DNA of 64,000 bases from SZUA-442 sp963753185 (GCA_963753185.1 CAVWBO010000007.1:434001-498000); one strand, 5' to 3'. Positions 42,746 to 51,917 are shown, counted from the first letter of the stretch. Notes: generated from the sequence alone by a model not told the origin. Numbers and translations are program-made.

Positions 42746-43613
42746 TGATCACCCTCTCCTCGTTCGATGCATACCCGGCAACGGCTCCGCCTGCGACGAC
42801 GAGGGCAACTCCCGCCCACGTCAACAGGCCGGGAACCTCGGCGAGGAACAGTGCTGCCCACACTACCGCAGATGCCGGTTCGAGGTACATGATGACACTC
42901 ACGGCCGCGAGCGGGAGGGCCTGCATCGCATCCCAGTAGACATACCCGGCAAGACCGGTGAAGAGGGCACCCAGGACGAGGAAGCTCACCCAGTACCCGG
43001 GATACTCCGTCACGGCGCTCACGGTCGCCGGTGCGAGGAGGACCGAGGCAACCGTCAACTCGCCGATCGCCATCGTCAGACCACCAAGACGCTTGGCGAC
43101 CGGCTTTCCGACCAGAAGCAGGGCGGCGAGGAGCGCCGCAGACGCGACGGCCATGACCACCCCGCGTGTCGTGACGGCGCCCTCGTCGGGTGTGGCCCAC
43201 GGCTGGATGACGAGCAGGGTGCCCACCATCGCCACGGAGAGCGCCAACCACAAGCGGCCCGACACCGACTCACCGAGCAGCGGTCCTGCCAGGATCGACG
43301 CGACGATCGGGCCGACATACAGGATGGCGAGGGCAACGGCCACGGATGCATGCTTGATCGATTCGAAGAACGTGACCCAGTGGAGGGCGAGCAACGTACC
43401 GGACAGGGCGAGGCGCCAGAGTCGGCCGCTCGGCCAAACGAGCCTGCGGGTCGCTGCGGCAGCTGCGATCAGGGCGAAGGCTCCGAACGTCACTCGAACG
43501 CCCACGAGACCGGTCGACGGGACATCGTTTCGGACGAACAGTGGTATCGCACCCCAGGACACTGCGAGGACGGCGAGTGAGACGGCTGCGACGACGGGCG
43601 ACCGAGCGAACAT
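42726..43613 (-). CDS. EamA/DMT-superfamily transporter
   Basis: A 295-residue protein with ten predicted membrane helices in two EamA repeats. Typical blocks are the first-repeat LALHWVTFFESIKHASVAVAL and second-repeat YLEPASAVVWAALFLAE. Members export amino acids or other metabolites. Leaderless: ATG 43613 lies 6 bases after minus-strand TAGCCT (43625-43620). The 3' end overlaps the OppD-like gene start, so the two are probably coupled. Confidence 0.88.
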   Translation of the reverse strand: MFARSPVVAAVSLAVLAVSWGAIPLFVRNDVPSTGLVGVRVTFGAFALIAAAAATRRLVWPSGRLWRLALSGTLLALHWVTFFESIKHASVAVALAILYVGPIVASILAGPLLGESVSGRLWLALSVAMVGTLLVIQPWATPDEGAVTTRGVVMAVASAALLAALLLVGKPVAKRLGGLTMAIGELTVASVLLAPATVSAVTEYPGYWVSFLVLGALFTGLAGYVYWDAMQALPLAAVSVIMYLEPASAVVWAALFLAEVPGLLTWAGVALVVAGGAVAGYASNEERVISAPVTL

Positions 43614-43660
43614 CCCGCGAGGCTAGGCCGGTGGATGGGCGATGAGTCGTGGGCGAACCC

Positions 43661-44581
43661 TCAATCGGGGAAGATCGCGTCGAGCGTCCGTGCCCAGGTG
43701 TATGTGATGGACGCGTCGATCACCTGTCCGCGCTCGAGGGACTCCATGGTCCATTCGGCGCACCGGGCGATCGCCCACATGGCCATCCTGGCAGGGTCGA
43801 GTCCAAGCAAGCCGGCCAAGGTCGAGATGTCGCGCTGGATCACGGCGGGTTCAGGGGGTTCACGGACGGCGCCACGATCTTGGAGGAGCATGGGGACCGG
43901 GTCGAAGGCGGGATCACCCACGGTCGGCTTCGGATCGACCACGAGCCATGGCTCCCTTCGAGCCGCCAGGACGTTGCCCGGATGGAAGTCCTGGTGGAGC
44001 AGCACACGGTCACCCGCGAAGGTGTGGGGAAGGGCCTGGAGCAGATCGACCCCTCGCTCGATCGGGGAGGTGACCCAGGGTGCGGGGATCGTCACGAGGC
44101 GCCTCATCGTCGCGCCTGCCCATGCGGTCGTGAGCCCTGCCAGCGATCCGAAGACGCCTCCGGCGTCGGGACGCCACAACCTGCGCATGAGGTCCGCCCC
44201 CACCTCGTACCTTCCGACGCGATCATCGAGTGTCCACAGCGAATAGCCGGGCTCACACAGCTCCAGCAGCATCTCGAAGGTGTCTGGCTGCGATTCGTGG
44301 AGGAGCACGGCCCCGTCACCGTCGTACCGGACGAGGGCATCGGCCTCCCCGATCGCTTCGGGATGCGGGAATGTGCACTTGTAGACGACAGCGAGTCCGT
44401 TCGCGGTCGTCGCCGGCGCCACCCACGAGGTCGCACCACCGGGATCGAAGGGATCCGCGATCGAGATGCCCCAGCGTGTCTCGGCAGACGACACGATCGA
44501 CGGGAGGCGCCCCACCCACTCTGCGGCGCTGCCACCGGGCACACGCGAGAGACCGTCGACGAGGTTGGCGGGGATGATCAC
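43661..44581 (-). CDS. Aminoglycoside/streptomycin 6-phosphotransferase-like kinase
   Basis: A 306-residue APH-fold kinase. The catalytic loop LLHQDFHPGNVLAAR with its Asp and the metal-binding Asp in WLVVDPKPTVGDPAFD match the APH(6)/StrB group; AVVYKCTFPHPEAIGEADAL supplies the Lys and Glu of the N-lobe. Such chromosomal enzymes may phosphorylate aminoglycosides or an unknown sugar or amino compound. An in-frame TTG start lies upstream; GTG 44581 with AGGGG 8-10 bases before it is preferred. Resistance cannot be claimed from sequence. Confidence 0.78.
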   Translation of the reverse strand: MIIPANLVDGLSRVPGGSAAEWVGRLPSIVSSAETRWGISIADPFDPGGATSWVAPATTANGLAVVYKCTFPHPEAIGEADALVRYDGDGAVLLHESQPDTFEMLLELCEPGYSLWTLDDRVGRYEVGADLMRRLWRPDAGGVFGSLAGLTTAWAGATMRRLVTIPAPWVTSPIERGVDLLQALPHTFAGDRVLLHQDFHPGNVLAARREPWLVVDPKPTVGDPAFDPVPMLLQDRGAVREPPEPAVIQRDISTLAGLLGLDPARMAMWAIARCAEWTMESLERGQVIDASITYTWARTLDAIFPD

Positions 44582-44639
44582 GCGGACGCCCCTGGGCACC
44601 CGCAATGGATCGGTCCGACCGGTGCCGTGGACGAGGTCG

Positions 44640-45998
44640 TCACATCGGGGCTTCGGCGCGTCCCATGTCGGCGAAGAGCGTGAACTCGGGGAGGAAGGTC
44701 ATGTCGACCTTTCCAACGCCTCCCTGGCGATGCTTGGCGATGACGACCTCGGCGACGCCTTTGGATTCGATCTTCTCCGGGTAGTAGTACTCGTCCCGGT
44801 AGATGAACATGACGACGTCGGCGTCCTGTTCGACGGCTCCCGATTCACGGAGGTCACCGAGGCGTGGACGCTTGTCTTCACGAGCCTCGACCGCCCGGTT
44901 GAGCTGCGAGAGGGCGATGACGGGGACGTGGAGCTCGCGGGCGAGGTTCTTCAGTGAGCGGGAGATCATCGCGATCTCCTGCTGGCGGTTCTCCTGACCG
45001 GATCCGTTCATGAGCTGGAGGTAGTCGATCACCACGAGGTCGAGGCCCGGACGGCGTCGCAGCCTGCGGCACTTCGCACGGATCTCGGTGACGGTCATGC
45101 CTGGGGAATCGTCGACGTAGATGTTCTGCTTGTAGAGGGCGCTCGCTGCGTTCGACAGCTTGGTGAAGTCCGCTTCGTTCAGCTTGCCCGTCCTGAGCCG
45201 CTGCGAATCGATCCGTCCCTTGGCGCACAACATCCGGGTGACAAGTTCCTCGCGACTCATCTCCATGGAGAAGATCGCGACCGTGTTGCCCTGGAGCGCG
45301 ACGTTCTGGGCCATGTTCAGGGCCAGGGATGTCTTCCCCATGCCGGGCCGGGCTGCGACGACGATCAGGTTCGTCGGGTGCAGCCCCGCGAGCTTCCTGT
45401 CGAGGTCGCGGAACCCAGTCGACACGCCGGTGATCTCGCTGCCGTTGCGTTGGAGCGTCTCTGCCTGTTCGATGGCAGGGCCGAGCAGATCGTCGATGAC
45501 CTGCAAGCCGTCCCCTACCTGTTTCTCCGCAACGGCGAACACGGCTTGTTCCGCCCTGTCCACGACATCCGCGATGGGTTCTGAGGTGATCGAGGCGATC
45601 ACGCCGATGTCGCCTCCCACCTTCATGAGGCGTCGGCGCAGCGCGTGCTCCTCGACGATGCCTGCGTAGTACTCGACGTTGCTCGTCGATGGGACCGAGT
45701 CGATGAGGTTCGTGAGGAACGCGATACCTCCCATACGGTCGAGCGATCCATCGCGACGCAGGCCCTCGGCGACGGTCACGGCGTCGATCGGCTCGTTCGC
45801 GTCGAAGAGTGTCTGGATGACGTCGAAGATCTTCTGATGGGCCGGCTTGTAGAAGTCCTCGGCATGGAGCAGCTCGAGTGCAGCGTTGGCGGCGTCCCCC
45901 GACAGGAGCACCGCACCGAGCACGGACTCCTCGGCATCGAGACTGTGCGGTGGGACCCGCGGCGAACGGTTCGTCTGTGTTTCGATGACAGCGGTCAC
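44640..45998 (-). CDS. dnaB: Replicative DNA helicase DnaB
   Basis: A 452-residue DnaB. The N-terminal domain begins PPHSLDAEESVLGAVLLSG; the RecA-like domain has Walker A ARPGMGKTSLAL, Walker B VVIDYLQLMNG and the arginine-finger region VIALSQLNRAVEAREDKRP. No intein is present. The frame is open upstream, but the GTG at 45998 has GAGGAGG 5 bases before it and gives the standard start. Lies downstream of rplI in the classical rpsF-ssb-rpsR-rplI-dnaB order, separated by a terminator-like hairpin. Confidence 0.95.
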   Translation of the reverse strand: MTAVIETQTNRSPRVPPHSLDAEESVLGAVLLSGDAANAALELLHAEDFYKPAHQKIFDVIQTLFDANEPIDAVTVAEGLRRDGSLDRMGGIAFLTNLIDSVPSTSNVEYYAGIVEEHALRRRLMKVGGDIGVIASITSEPIADVVDRAEQAVFAVAEKQVGDGLQVIDDLLGPAIEQAETLQRNGSEITGVSTGFRDLDRKLAGLHPTNLIVVAARPGMGKTSLALNMAQNVALQGNTVAIFSMEMSREELVTRMLCAKGRIDSQRLRTGKLNEADFTKLSNAASALYKQNIYVDDSPGMTVTEIRAKCRRLRRRPGLDLVVIDYLQLMNGSGQENRQQEIAMISRSLKNLARELHVPVIALSQLNRAVEAREDKRPRLGDLRESGAVEQDADVVMFIYRDEYYYPEKIESKGVAEVVIAKHRQGGVGKVDMTFLPEFTLFADMGRAEAPM

Positions 45999-46204
45999 CG
46001 GTCCTCCTCGGTTGGCCTGGGGTGCACCACCACGATCATGCACCGGCTGTGTGACACGAATCGGGGTTCGGCGTCGCCGTGGCGAGCATACGGTCGGATC
46101 CGGTGCGTCCGACCTGTCTCGAGGCACCCGTTTTTCGCGCCCGAGGATGTTTGTCGCGATCCGGATCCGAACCCCGCAGCAGCGGGCTGACGGGGCACAC
46201 ACGA

Positions 46205-46235
46205 GAGGCGGGTGCCCGCGATGGGCGCCCGCCTC
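46205..46235 (-). terminator. Hairpin after the ribosomal protein genes
   Basis: GAGGCGGGTGCCC (46205-46217) pairs with GGGCGCCCGCCTC (46223-46235) with one G-T pair; the loop is GCGAT. It lies 22 bases past the rplI stop on the minus strand and 200 bases before dnaB. It would end or attenuate the rpsF-rplI transcript. Confidence 0.7.
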
Positions 46236-46257
46236 CGTCATATTGGTGTGATCGGCC

Positions 46258-46704
46258 CTATGCCGGGATGACGTCCAATACCACCGACACCGACACCTCG
46301 GGGTGCGGCGTGAGACGGATCTCGTGAAGGCCGATCTCCTTGATCGGCTGTGCGATGTCGACGATCTTGCGATCGATGTCGATCCCCGTGAACTTCACGA
46401 TGGCTGCAGCGACATCCGCCGCACCGATCGATCCGAACAGATTCCCCGAATCGCCCGCCCTGGCCGCCACCACGACCCTGGTACCTGCAAGGGATTCGGC
46501 AAGCTGCTGGGCTGACTCGAGCGCACGACGCTCGGATTCCTCGCGAGCAACCCTCATGGAGTCCGCCTGCTTGAGCGCTCCTGCCGACGCCTTGACTGCC
46601 AGCTTCTTCGGGACGAGGTAGTTCCTGGCGTAGCCGTCGGAGACGTCGACGACGTCTCCCTTGGCGCCCAGGGTCTCGACGGGCTGGGTGAGGATGACCT
46701 TCAT
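46258..46704 (-). CDS. rplI: Ribosomal protein bL9
   Basis: A 148-residue bL9. The N-terminal domain has MKVILTQPVETLGAKGDVV and GYARNYLVPKKLAVKAS; the long connecting helix and C-terminal rRNA-binding domain (LFGSIGAADVAAAIVKFTG) follow, ending VSVVLDVIPA. It binds 23S rRNA near L1 and reaches out to a neighbouring ribosome. Two bases separate it from the rpsR stop. Normal length. Confidence 0.97.
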   Translation of the reverse strand: MKVILTQPVETLGAKGDVVDVSDGYARNYLVPKKLAVKASAGALKQADSMRVAREESERRALESAQQLAESLAGTRVVVAARAGDSGNLFGSIGAADVAAAIVKFTGIDIDRKIVDIAQPIKEIGLHEIRLTPHPEVSVSVVLDVIPA

Positions 46705-46706
46705 CG

Positions 46707-46976
46707 TCAGATCCTCGTGGACGTGTACGGGAGGAGCGCCATCTCGCGAGCGTTCTTGATCGCGGTGGCGACCTCGCGCTGGCGCCTCGGGCTCAGACCC
46801 GTCATCCGCCGCGACCGGATCTTCCCGCGATCCGACATGAACTTGCGGAGCAGGGCGATGTCCTTGTAGTCGACGACCTCGTCGTCCTTGAACGTGTAGA
46901 GGACGCGCTTCCTCTTTCGGGGGTCGACGTCGGGTCGACGCCGTCTCTGGCGTGACGAATTCGGTTTCTGGGCCAT
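46707..46976 (-). CDS. rpsR: Ribosomal protein bS18
   Basis: An 89-residue bS18, with basic N-terminus RQRRRRPDVDPRKRKR, FKDDEVVDYKDIALLRKFM and the conserved GKIRSRRMTGLSPRRQREV. It pairs with bS6 in the 30S platform. No Cys zinc ligands (as in a C-minus paralogue) are seen, so the zinc-independent form is encoded. Preceded by a GGAGGA site. Confidence 0.97.
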   Translation of the reverse strand: MAQKPNSSRQRRRRPDVDPRKRKRVLYTFKDDEVVDYKDIALLRKFMSDRGKIRSRRMTGLSPRRQREVATAIKNAREMALLPYTSTRI

Positions 46977-47003
46977 GATGTCCTCCTTGGAAATGTGTGC
47001 GGT

Positions 47004-47450
47004 CTAGAACGGGGCTTCGTCGGGGCCGAAGTCGTCTCTGGCGACGGGTGCGGGCGCCGACGAACCACCTCCGTAGCTGTCGTTGCCGTCACCGGAACGA
47101 GGGGTACGGGTCACGTTCGCGGTCGCCCATCGAAGGGATGGGCCGATCTCCTGGATGTCGACCTCGACGACGGATCGCTTCTCGCCCTCGTTGGTCTCCC
47201 AGTTCCGCTGCTTGAGGCGACCGGTGATCATCACCCTCGTCCCCTTGGTGAGGGATTCGGCGACGTTCTCGGCGTAGTCGCGCCACACCGTTCCACCGAA
47301 GAAGCCGGATTCCTCCTGCCAGTTGCCGTCTCGGTCCTGGTATCGCCGGCTCACCGCGATGCGGATGCGGGCCATGGCGACACCGGATGCGGTGAACCGC
47401 AGCTCGGGATCTTCGACCAGGTTGCCTACGAGGGTCACGCTGTTACTCAT
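47004..47450 (-). CDS. ssb: Single-stranded DNA-binding protein
   Basis: A 148-residue SSB. The OB fold runs from MSNSVTLVGNLVEDPELRF through GTRVMITGRLKQRNWE to about residue 105; a Gly/Ser/Pro tail ends in DDFGPDEAPF, close to the DDxxPF partner-binding tip. Lies between rpsF and rpsR in the standard order. AGAGAG-type site precedes the ATG. Confidence 0.96.
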   Translation of the reverse strand: MSNSVTLVGNLVEDPELRFTASGVAMARIRIAVSRRYQDRDGNWQEESGFFGGTVWRDYAENVAESLTKGTRVMITGRLKQRNWETNEGEKRSVVEVDIQEIGPSLRWATANVTRTPRSGDGNDSYGGGSSAPAPVARDDFGPDEAPF

Positions 47451-47506
47451 TGCATCTCTCTCCTGTCGACCTACCCCACCAGTGTGAGGGGTCCGTGTGA
47501 CACGTT

Positions 47507-47800
47507 CTAGACCTTTGCCGTCGTCCGTACGATCTTGTGGCGGACCACCGCATCGAAGAGTGACAGCGAGCGGTCGAGGACCTGCTGGAGTTCCACGGAC
47601 CCGTCGAACGTGATGACGGAGTAGTAGCCCTCGTTCATGTGGTCGATCTCATAGGCGAAGCGGCGCTTCCCCCAGAAGTCGGTTCCCGTGACCTTGCCCT
47701 CCCTGTCCGTGATCGCCTTCTCGATCTGGGCGACTTCCTTACGGACGTCGGGCTCGGCCATGTCGTATCGATGGATGACCATCAGCTCATATGAGCGCAT
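47507..47800 (-). CDS. rpsF: Ribosomal protein bS6
   Basis: A 97-residue bS6 with MRSYELMVIHRYDMAEPDV, the KRRFAYEIDHMNEGYY strand and C-terminal FDAVVRHKIVRTTAKV. The ATG at 47800 has GGAGGAAA upstream; the open frame beyond it is not part of the protein. First gene of the rpsF-ssb-rpsR-rplI operon. In many bacteria the S6-S18 complex represses its own mRNA through a leader hairpin; see the upstream region. Confidence 0.96.
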   Translation of the reverse strand: MRSYELMVIHRYDMAEPDVRKEVAQIEKAITDREGKVTGTDFWGKRRFAYEIDHMNEGYYSVITFDGSVELQQVLDRSLSLFDAVVRHKIVRTTAKV

Positions 47801-48092
47801 CTGAAGTTTCCTCCTTCGGACATCCGCCGGAGCGGAAGGCCCCCACGTGTGGCGGGAGCAGGATGGCGTGCCGTGGGCACGGCGACTCCTCTGGGCGAGT
47901 CGACTGGATCCCGGGAGTGTACAGGCCCCAGCCAGCTTCCTCCCTCGGCAATCCCGATGATCGTACACACGTGCATCACTTCGGCAGACAGGGTCGCCGG
48001 ATGCTCGCGGGGCAACTGTCGGACTCGCGTGCGACGTTCTGGGAGGCCGCCAAGCTGGTTCGCGAGTCACCCAGGTGAGATCGGGAGAGACG
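47801..48092. promoter_or_regulatory. rpsF leader and divergent promoter region
   Basis: This 292-base gap separates rpsF (minus) from the DUF2200 gene (plus). A minus-strand TACACT (47921-47916) would be a -10 box giving a leader of about 108 bases. The leader contains a GC-rich hairpin built on CCGTG-GG-CACGG (about 47870-47881). A ribosomal-protein autoregulatory leader is plausible but not established. Nothing recognisable for the plus-strand gene besides GGGAGA at its start. Confidence 0.4.
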
Positions 48093-48452
48093 ATGACAGA
48101 CGGGAAGCACCGGATCTACACGATGAGCGTGGGCAACATCTACCCCCACTACCTGGCGAAGGCGGAGCGGAAGGAACGTACCAAGGAAGAGGCCGACGAG
48201 ATCCTCCGTTGGCTGACGGGGTACGAGCAGCCCACCCTGGAGGCCCACCTCGACGGTGGCACCGATTTCGAGACCTTCTTCGCACAGGCTCCAGCCCTCA
48301 ACCCTGCCCGCCGCTCAACCACGGGCTTGATCTGCGGCGTGCGGGTCGAGAACATCGAGGAGCCCGTATTGCAGGAGATCCGGTACGCGGACAAACTGAT
48401 CGATGATCTGGCCAGGGGCAAGGCGATGAAGAAGATCCTCCGCGAGGGTTGA
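48093..48452 (+). CDS. DUF2200 family protein
   Basis: A 119-residue protein with the family start HRIYTMSVGNIYPHYLAKAE, a Lys/Glu-rich helix KERTKEEADEILRWLTGY and the FETFFAQAPALNPARRSTTG block; the C-terminal half continues ICGVRVENIEEPVLQEIRY. DUF2200 proteins are small, cytoplasmic and uncharacterised. ATG 48093 follows GGGAGA by about 6 bases; an in-frame ATG upstream lacks a site. Normal length. Confidence 0.85.
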   Translation: MTDGKHRIYTMSVGNIYPHYLAKAERKERTKEEADEILRWLTGYEQPTLEAHLDGGTDFETFFAQAPALNPARRSTTGLICGVRVENIEEPVLQEIRYADKLIDDLARGKAMKKILREG

Positions 48453-48506
48453 TCCAGGGAGCGGTCCTCGCCGGCCGATCGACAACCCGTACGGTCGGGA
48501 CCGCCG

Positions 48507-49056
48507 TCAGGATTGGTCGCCCTTCCAGGCCTTCTTGCGTTCCTTCATCTCGGCGCGGTCCGCATCGGAGGCAGACCTCGGAGATGTTCGGCCAGTCGGG
48601 AAGGGCCTCGTCCCAGCCATCTGGGGTGATCCCGAACTGGCGAGCGAGAACCGCTGCGTAGACCTTCGCCTTGTACTCACCGAATCCGGGGATCAGCTGG
48701 ATCCGATCGAGGAGCTCGCCTCCGGACGACACGCCATCCCACAGCCTCGTGACATCACCCTCGTACGTCTCGACGAGGTAGGCAGCGACGGCCTGAACCC
48801 GTTTTGCCATGTTGGCGGGGAAGCGGTGCAGCGCGGGCTGCTGCCTGAACACCGCCTCGAGCCGGTCGGGATCGAGGCTCGCGATCGTCTGTGCGTCGAG
48901 CGTGGTACCGAGGCGTTGTTGGAGCACGGCGGGCCCTGCGAAGGCCTTCTCGACGGGGACCTGCTGGTACAGGGTCATGCCCACGATGAGGGCGAAGTGG
49001 TTGTCGGCAAGCAGCTCGTTGGCTTCTGGTGCGTCGGTGAAGTGGATCTCTGCCAT
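48507..49056 (-). CDS. HhH-GPD superfamily protein (uncharacterised actinobacterial type), frameshifted near its end
   Basis: A helix-hairpin-helix base-excision-type protein: HFALIVGMTLYQQVPVEKAF, HRFPANMAKRVQAVAAYLVE and hairpin LIPGFGEYKAKVYAAVLARQ. The frame runs on past the expected end as ISEVCLRCGPRR, but one base out of phase lies the conserved tail DADRAEMKERKKAWKGDQS and a stop at 48507. One extra base near 48590 explains this (length 3n+1), giving about 182 residues. Leaderless: ATG is 7 bases after minus-strand TACCGT. The family lacks a proven glycosylase activity. Confidence 0.82.
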
Positions 49057-49116
49057 GACAAGGACGGTAGCAACGCGGAATGGGCCTGCCGACAGGGCGT
49101 CGCGTCCGGCGGGTCC

Positions 49117-49629
49117 TCAATCCGAATAGATGATCCTGGTGGACTCGTCGACCCAGTCGAGCGCACCGGGGCGTGCCTCGATCGCGTAGCGGTAATCGGG
49201 GTCGCCCTCGGGTGAATAGGTGGGGCAGGGGTCGTCGGTGCAGGGGACCATCGATGCGCGTCCTGCATACGACCCGTCCTCGAGGAACCAGACGATGTCG
49301 AGCGGAATGACGGTGTCCTTCATCCAGAACCCGCCGTTCGCCTGGTGGCGCCAATAGAAGAGCATCCCGTCGAGGTCGCCGAGGTCGGTCACACCCATGA
49401 GGCCGCTCGCCCGGAGCGCCGGGGTATCGGCGATGGCGAGCAGCAGCGTCCGGTCGCCAACGACGACGACGTCGATATCGCTGTCGGCGAGCTCCTCGGG
49501 TACGTCGAGGGTCTCGCTCGTGGTTGCGGGCGCCGCAACGGTGGTCGGCACCGAGGTATCTGGCACGTCGGCGGCCGCCGAACACGCTGCGACGGTCAAC
49601 GCGATGGCGAGCAGCAGCGACGTCCTCAT
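49117..49629 (-). CDS. DUF192 lipoprotein
   Basis: A 170-residue protein. Signal and lipobox end LTVAAC, a Thr-rich linker follows, and the DUF192 domain runs from about residue 55: ALRASGLMGVTDLGDLDGML, FYWRHQANGGFWMKDTVIPLDIVW, then ARPGALDW. DUF192 proteins are exported beta-rich proteins of unknown role, including archaeal gas-vesicle neighbours. A pair of Cys (VPCTDDPCP) is an addition. ATG lies 7 bases after minus-strand TAGGTT. Confidence 0.86.
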   Translation of the reverse strand: MRTSLLLAIALTVAACSAAADVPDTSVPTTVAAPATTSETLDVPEELADSDIDVVVVGDRTLLLAIADTPALRASGLMGVTDLGDLDGMLFYWRHQANGGFWMKDTVIPLDIVWFLEDGSYAGRASMVPCTDDPCPTYSPEGDPDYRYAIEARPGALDWVDESTRIIYSD

Positions 49630-49750
49630 CGGAGGGAACCTATCGACGGCTCCCGGGTATCGATGCGGGAGGGATCCGCGGAATCCCCGTCAGCGGATCG
49701 AGTCGTAGGGGATACTTGTGGTGAGGATGCATCTCCCGAGGAGGTAGCCA

Positions 49751-50860
49751 ATGGATGCCAAGTGGGCTGAGCTGTCCGATGACATCGGTCCTGAGAAGAT
49801 CGTGTACATGCGAGATGCGGCGGTTGGTCTCGAGGCGATCCTGGTGGTCGACAACACCGCTGCGGGCCCGGCCATCGGTGGGATCCGCATGGCCGAGGAC
49901 ATCTCGGTCGACGAGGTGTTCAGGCTCGCCAGGGCGATGACGTTCAAGAACGCCGCAGCGGGCCTCCGCCATGGCGGCGCCAAGAGCGGGGTCATCGCGG
50001 ATCCAGGAATGCCCGATGACCGCAAGGAACGGCTCGTCCGCGCCCTGGCGAACGCCATGCGTGACATCACCGACTACATCCCAGGACCCGACATGGGCCT
50101 GACCGAGGCCAACATGGCCCAGATCCACGATGAGATCGGGCGGGTCGTCGGGCTGCCACCGACGATGGGAGGCATCCCCCTCGACACGCTCGGAGCGACC
50201 GGGTTCGGCGTCGCGATCGCCACCGAGGTGGCGGAGGAGATGGGCGCCGTCACGCTCGACGGGGCGAGGGTCGTCGTCCAGGGCTTCGGCGCAGTGGGGA
50301 TCCACGCGGCGCGGTTCCTGGCGGAACGGGGAGCCGTGATCGTCGGTGTGTCCGACAGCAAGGGCGCCATGGTCGATCCCGACGGGTTCGACCTTGAGAA
50401 GCTGACAGCGTTCAAGGCGGAGGGGAACCATGTCGGGCGCTTCCCCGACGGCGAGCCCGTGGGTAGCGCCGACCTCGTCGGTCTCGACTGCGACATTTGG
50501 GTGCCCGCCGCACGCCCGGACGTATTCACGGCAGCCAACGCCGGCGATGTGAAGGCAAGGGTCATCGCCCAGGGTGCGAACATCCCTGCAACCGCGGAGG
50601 CGGAAGCGATCTTCCACGAGCGCGGGGTTCTCGTCCTGCCCGACTTCATCGCAAACGCAGGCGGCGTCATCTGCGGCGCCGTCGAGTATGCGGGGGGCAC
50701 GGCGCGGCAGGCGTTCGACGTGATAGAGGAGAAGATTCGCGCGAATACCCGCGAGGTCCTCGAGCAGTCGGTAGCGGAGGGAATCACGCCGCGCGCTGCT
50801 GCGACGCTCATGGCGCGTGCCAGGGTCGTCGAGATGAACGGGTACCGGCGTCGGTTCTGA
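49751..50860 (+). CDS. Glu/Leu/Phe/Val-type amino acid dehydrogenase
   Basis: A 369-residue dehydrogenase. Substrate domain: MTFKNAAAGLRHGGAKSGV with the catalytic Lys, and YIPGPDMGLTE. The NAD(P) domain begins RVVVQGFGAVGIHAARFLAE; PDFIANAGGVICGAVEYAGG is the domain-crossing block. It deaminates an L-amino acid reductively or oxidatively. Shorter than classical GDH (about 420), closer to leucine dehydrogenase, so the substrate is open. GAGGAGG precedes the ATG. Confidence 0.88.
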   Translation: MDAKWAELSDDIGPEKIVYMRDAAVGLEAILVVDNTAAGPAIGGIRMAEDISVDEVFRLARAMTFKNAAAGLRHGGAKSGVIADPGMPDDRKERLVRALANAMRDITDYIPGPDMGLTEANMAQIHDEIGRVVGLPPTMGGIPLDTLGATGFGVAIATEVAEEMGAVTLDGARVVVQGFGAVGIHAARFLAERGAVIVGVSDSKGAMVDPDGFDLEKLTAFKAEGNHVGRFPDGEPVGSADLVGLDCDIWVPAARPDVFTAANAGDVKARVIAQGANIPATAEAEAIFHERGVLVLPDFIANAGGVICGAVEYAGGTARQAFDVIEEKIRANTREVLEQSVAEGITPRAAATLMARARVVEMNGYRRRF

Positions 50861-50934
50861 AGCATCGCGTCCGGGACACCGAGGACCGGCCCGGCCGGGA
50901 GCACGCGTGGCGACTGCGGGAGTAGGGTCGTTCC

Positions 50935-51468
50935 ATGGCGTCGAAGGTCGTGGCATACGTGGCGGTGAGCCTCGATGGGTACATCGCTCACGATGACGGA
51001 AGCGTCGGATTCCTCGAGCGTTTCGGAACGGACGAGTACGACTTCCACGGCTTCCTCGACACCATCGGCGCCGTGGTCCTTGGGGCGACCACGTACGAGC
51101 AGATCCTCGGCTGGGGATGGCCGTACGGCGATCTCCCCGGTGTCGTGCTCACGTCTCGGGACCTCCCGACGGCCGAGGGTGCGAGGATCGAGTTCTCCCG
51201 GTCCGGGACCGCCGAAGCGATCCGGTCACTCGCCGCGTCGACGGACAAACGCGTCTGGGTGGTCGGGGGCGGTGTCGTGATCACCGATGGCGTCAACGGC
51301 GGAGCGATCGACACGCTCGAGCTCTACGTGATGCCGACGGTGCTCGGATCCGGTGTGCCGCTGTTCACGGGTGCGATCGATCCGCCGCTCGACCTCGTGG
51401 ATTCGGCCTCGTTCAGCAACGGAGTCGTCAAACTCGAGTACCGCGTCCGTTCCGACACCGCGAACTGA
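50935..51468 (+). CDS. Dihydrofolate-reductase-fold (RibD C-terminal type) protein
   Basis: A 177-residue protein of the RibD_C/DHFR superfamily. Start KVVAYVAVSLDGYIAHDDGS, GAVVLGATTYEQILGW, and the NADP-phosphate loop region KRVWVVGGGVVI. Actinobacteria carry many such reductases; the substrate is usually unknown and it may not be a true folate enzyme. ATG lies 6 bases after TAGGGT (50923-50928), a leaderless pattern. Confidence 0.86.
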   Translation: MASKVVAYVAVSLDGYIAHDDGSVGFLERFGTDEYDFHGFLDTIGAVVLGATTYEQILGWGWPYGDLPGVVLTSRDLPTAEGARIEFSRSGTAEAIRSLAASTDKRVWVVGGGVVITDGVNGGAIDTLELYVMPTVLGSGVPLFTGAIDPPLDLVDSASFSNGVVKLEYRVRSDTAN

Positions 51469-51482
51469 GGAGATGCGCTCGC

Positions 51483-51917
51483 TCAGGATTCGACGGTGAT
51501 CGTCCCTGTCATTGCCGGGTGGATCGCACAGAAGTAGTCGAACGAGCCGGTCTCCGTGAAGGTCTGCGAGAACGACCCTCCGCCAGCCAGGGACCCAGAG
51601 TCCCATTCCCCGTCGACGGCGGTCGTCGTATGCGATGTCCCCGAGGCACGGTTCTGCCATTCGACCGTCGTCCCCACGGCGACGACGAGGTCACCGGGGG
51701 TGAAGCTGAAGTTCTCGATGCCCACCCGGGTCTCGACCGGTGACGTGGAACCTGTCGATGGGTCGCCGGTCGTGGTCGTCGGGTCGCTCTCCGAGGAGCA
51801 GCTCATCACCATGAGCGCAATGCCGATGGCGAGGACCGCGAGGTGCCACGATCCGGACGTTCGGTGCCGACGCTCGCCATGGTCGCTCGACGCGGATCGT
51901 GACATCGTCATGGTCAT
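51483..51917 (-). CDS. Plastocyanin-like cupredoxin lipoprotein
   Basis: A 144-residue exported copper protein. A positively charged N-terminus, hydrophobic segment and lipobox MVMSC anchor it; a Thr/Ser linker follows. The blue-copper domain starts at VGIENFSFTPGDLVV and has all four ligands: His in GTSHTTT and Cys, His, Met in YFCAIHPAM. It carries electrons outside the membrane. Its ATG overlaps the panB stop (ATGA), an odd pairing of functions. Confidence 0.9.
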   Translation of the reverse strand: MTMTMSRSASSDHGERRHRTSGSWHLAVLAIGIALMVMSCSSESDPTTTTGDPSTGSTSPVETRVGIENFSFTPGDLVVAVGTTVEWQNRASGTSHTTTAVDGEWDSGSLAGGGSFSQTFTETGSFDYFCAIHPAMTGTITVES

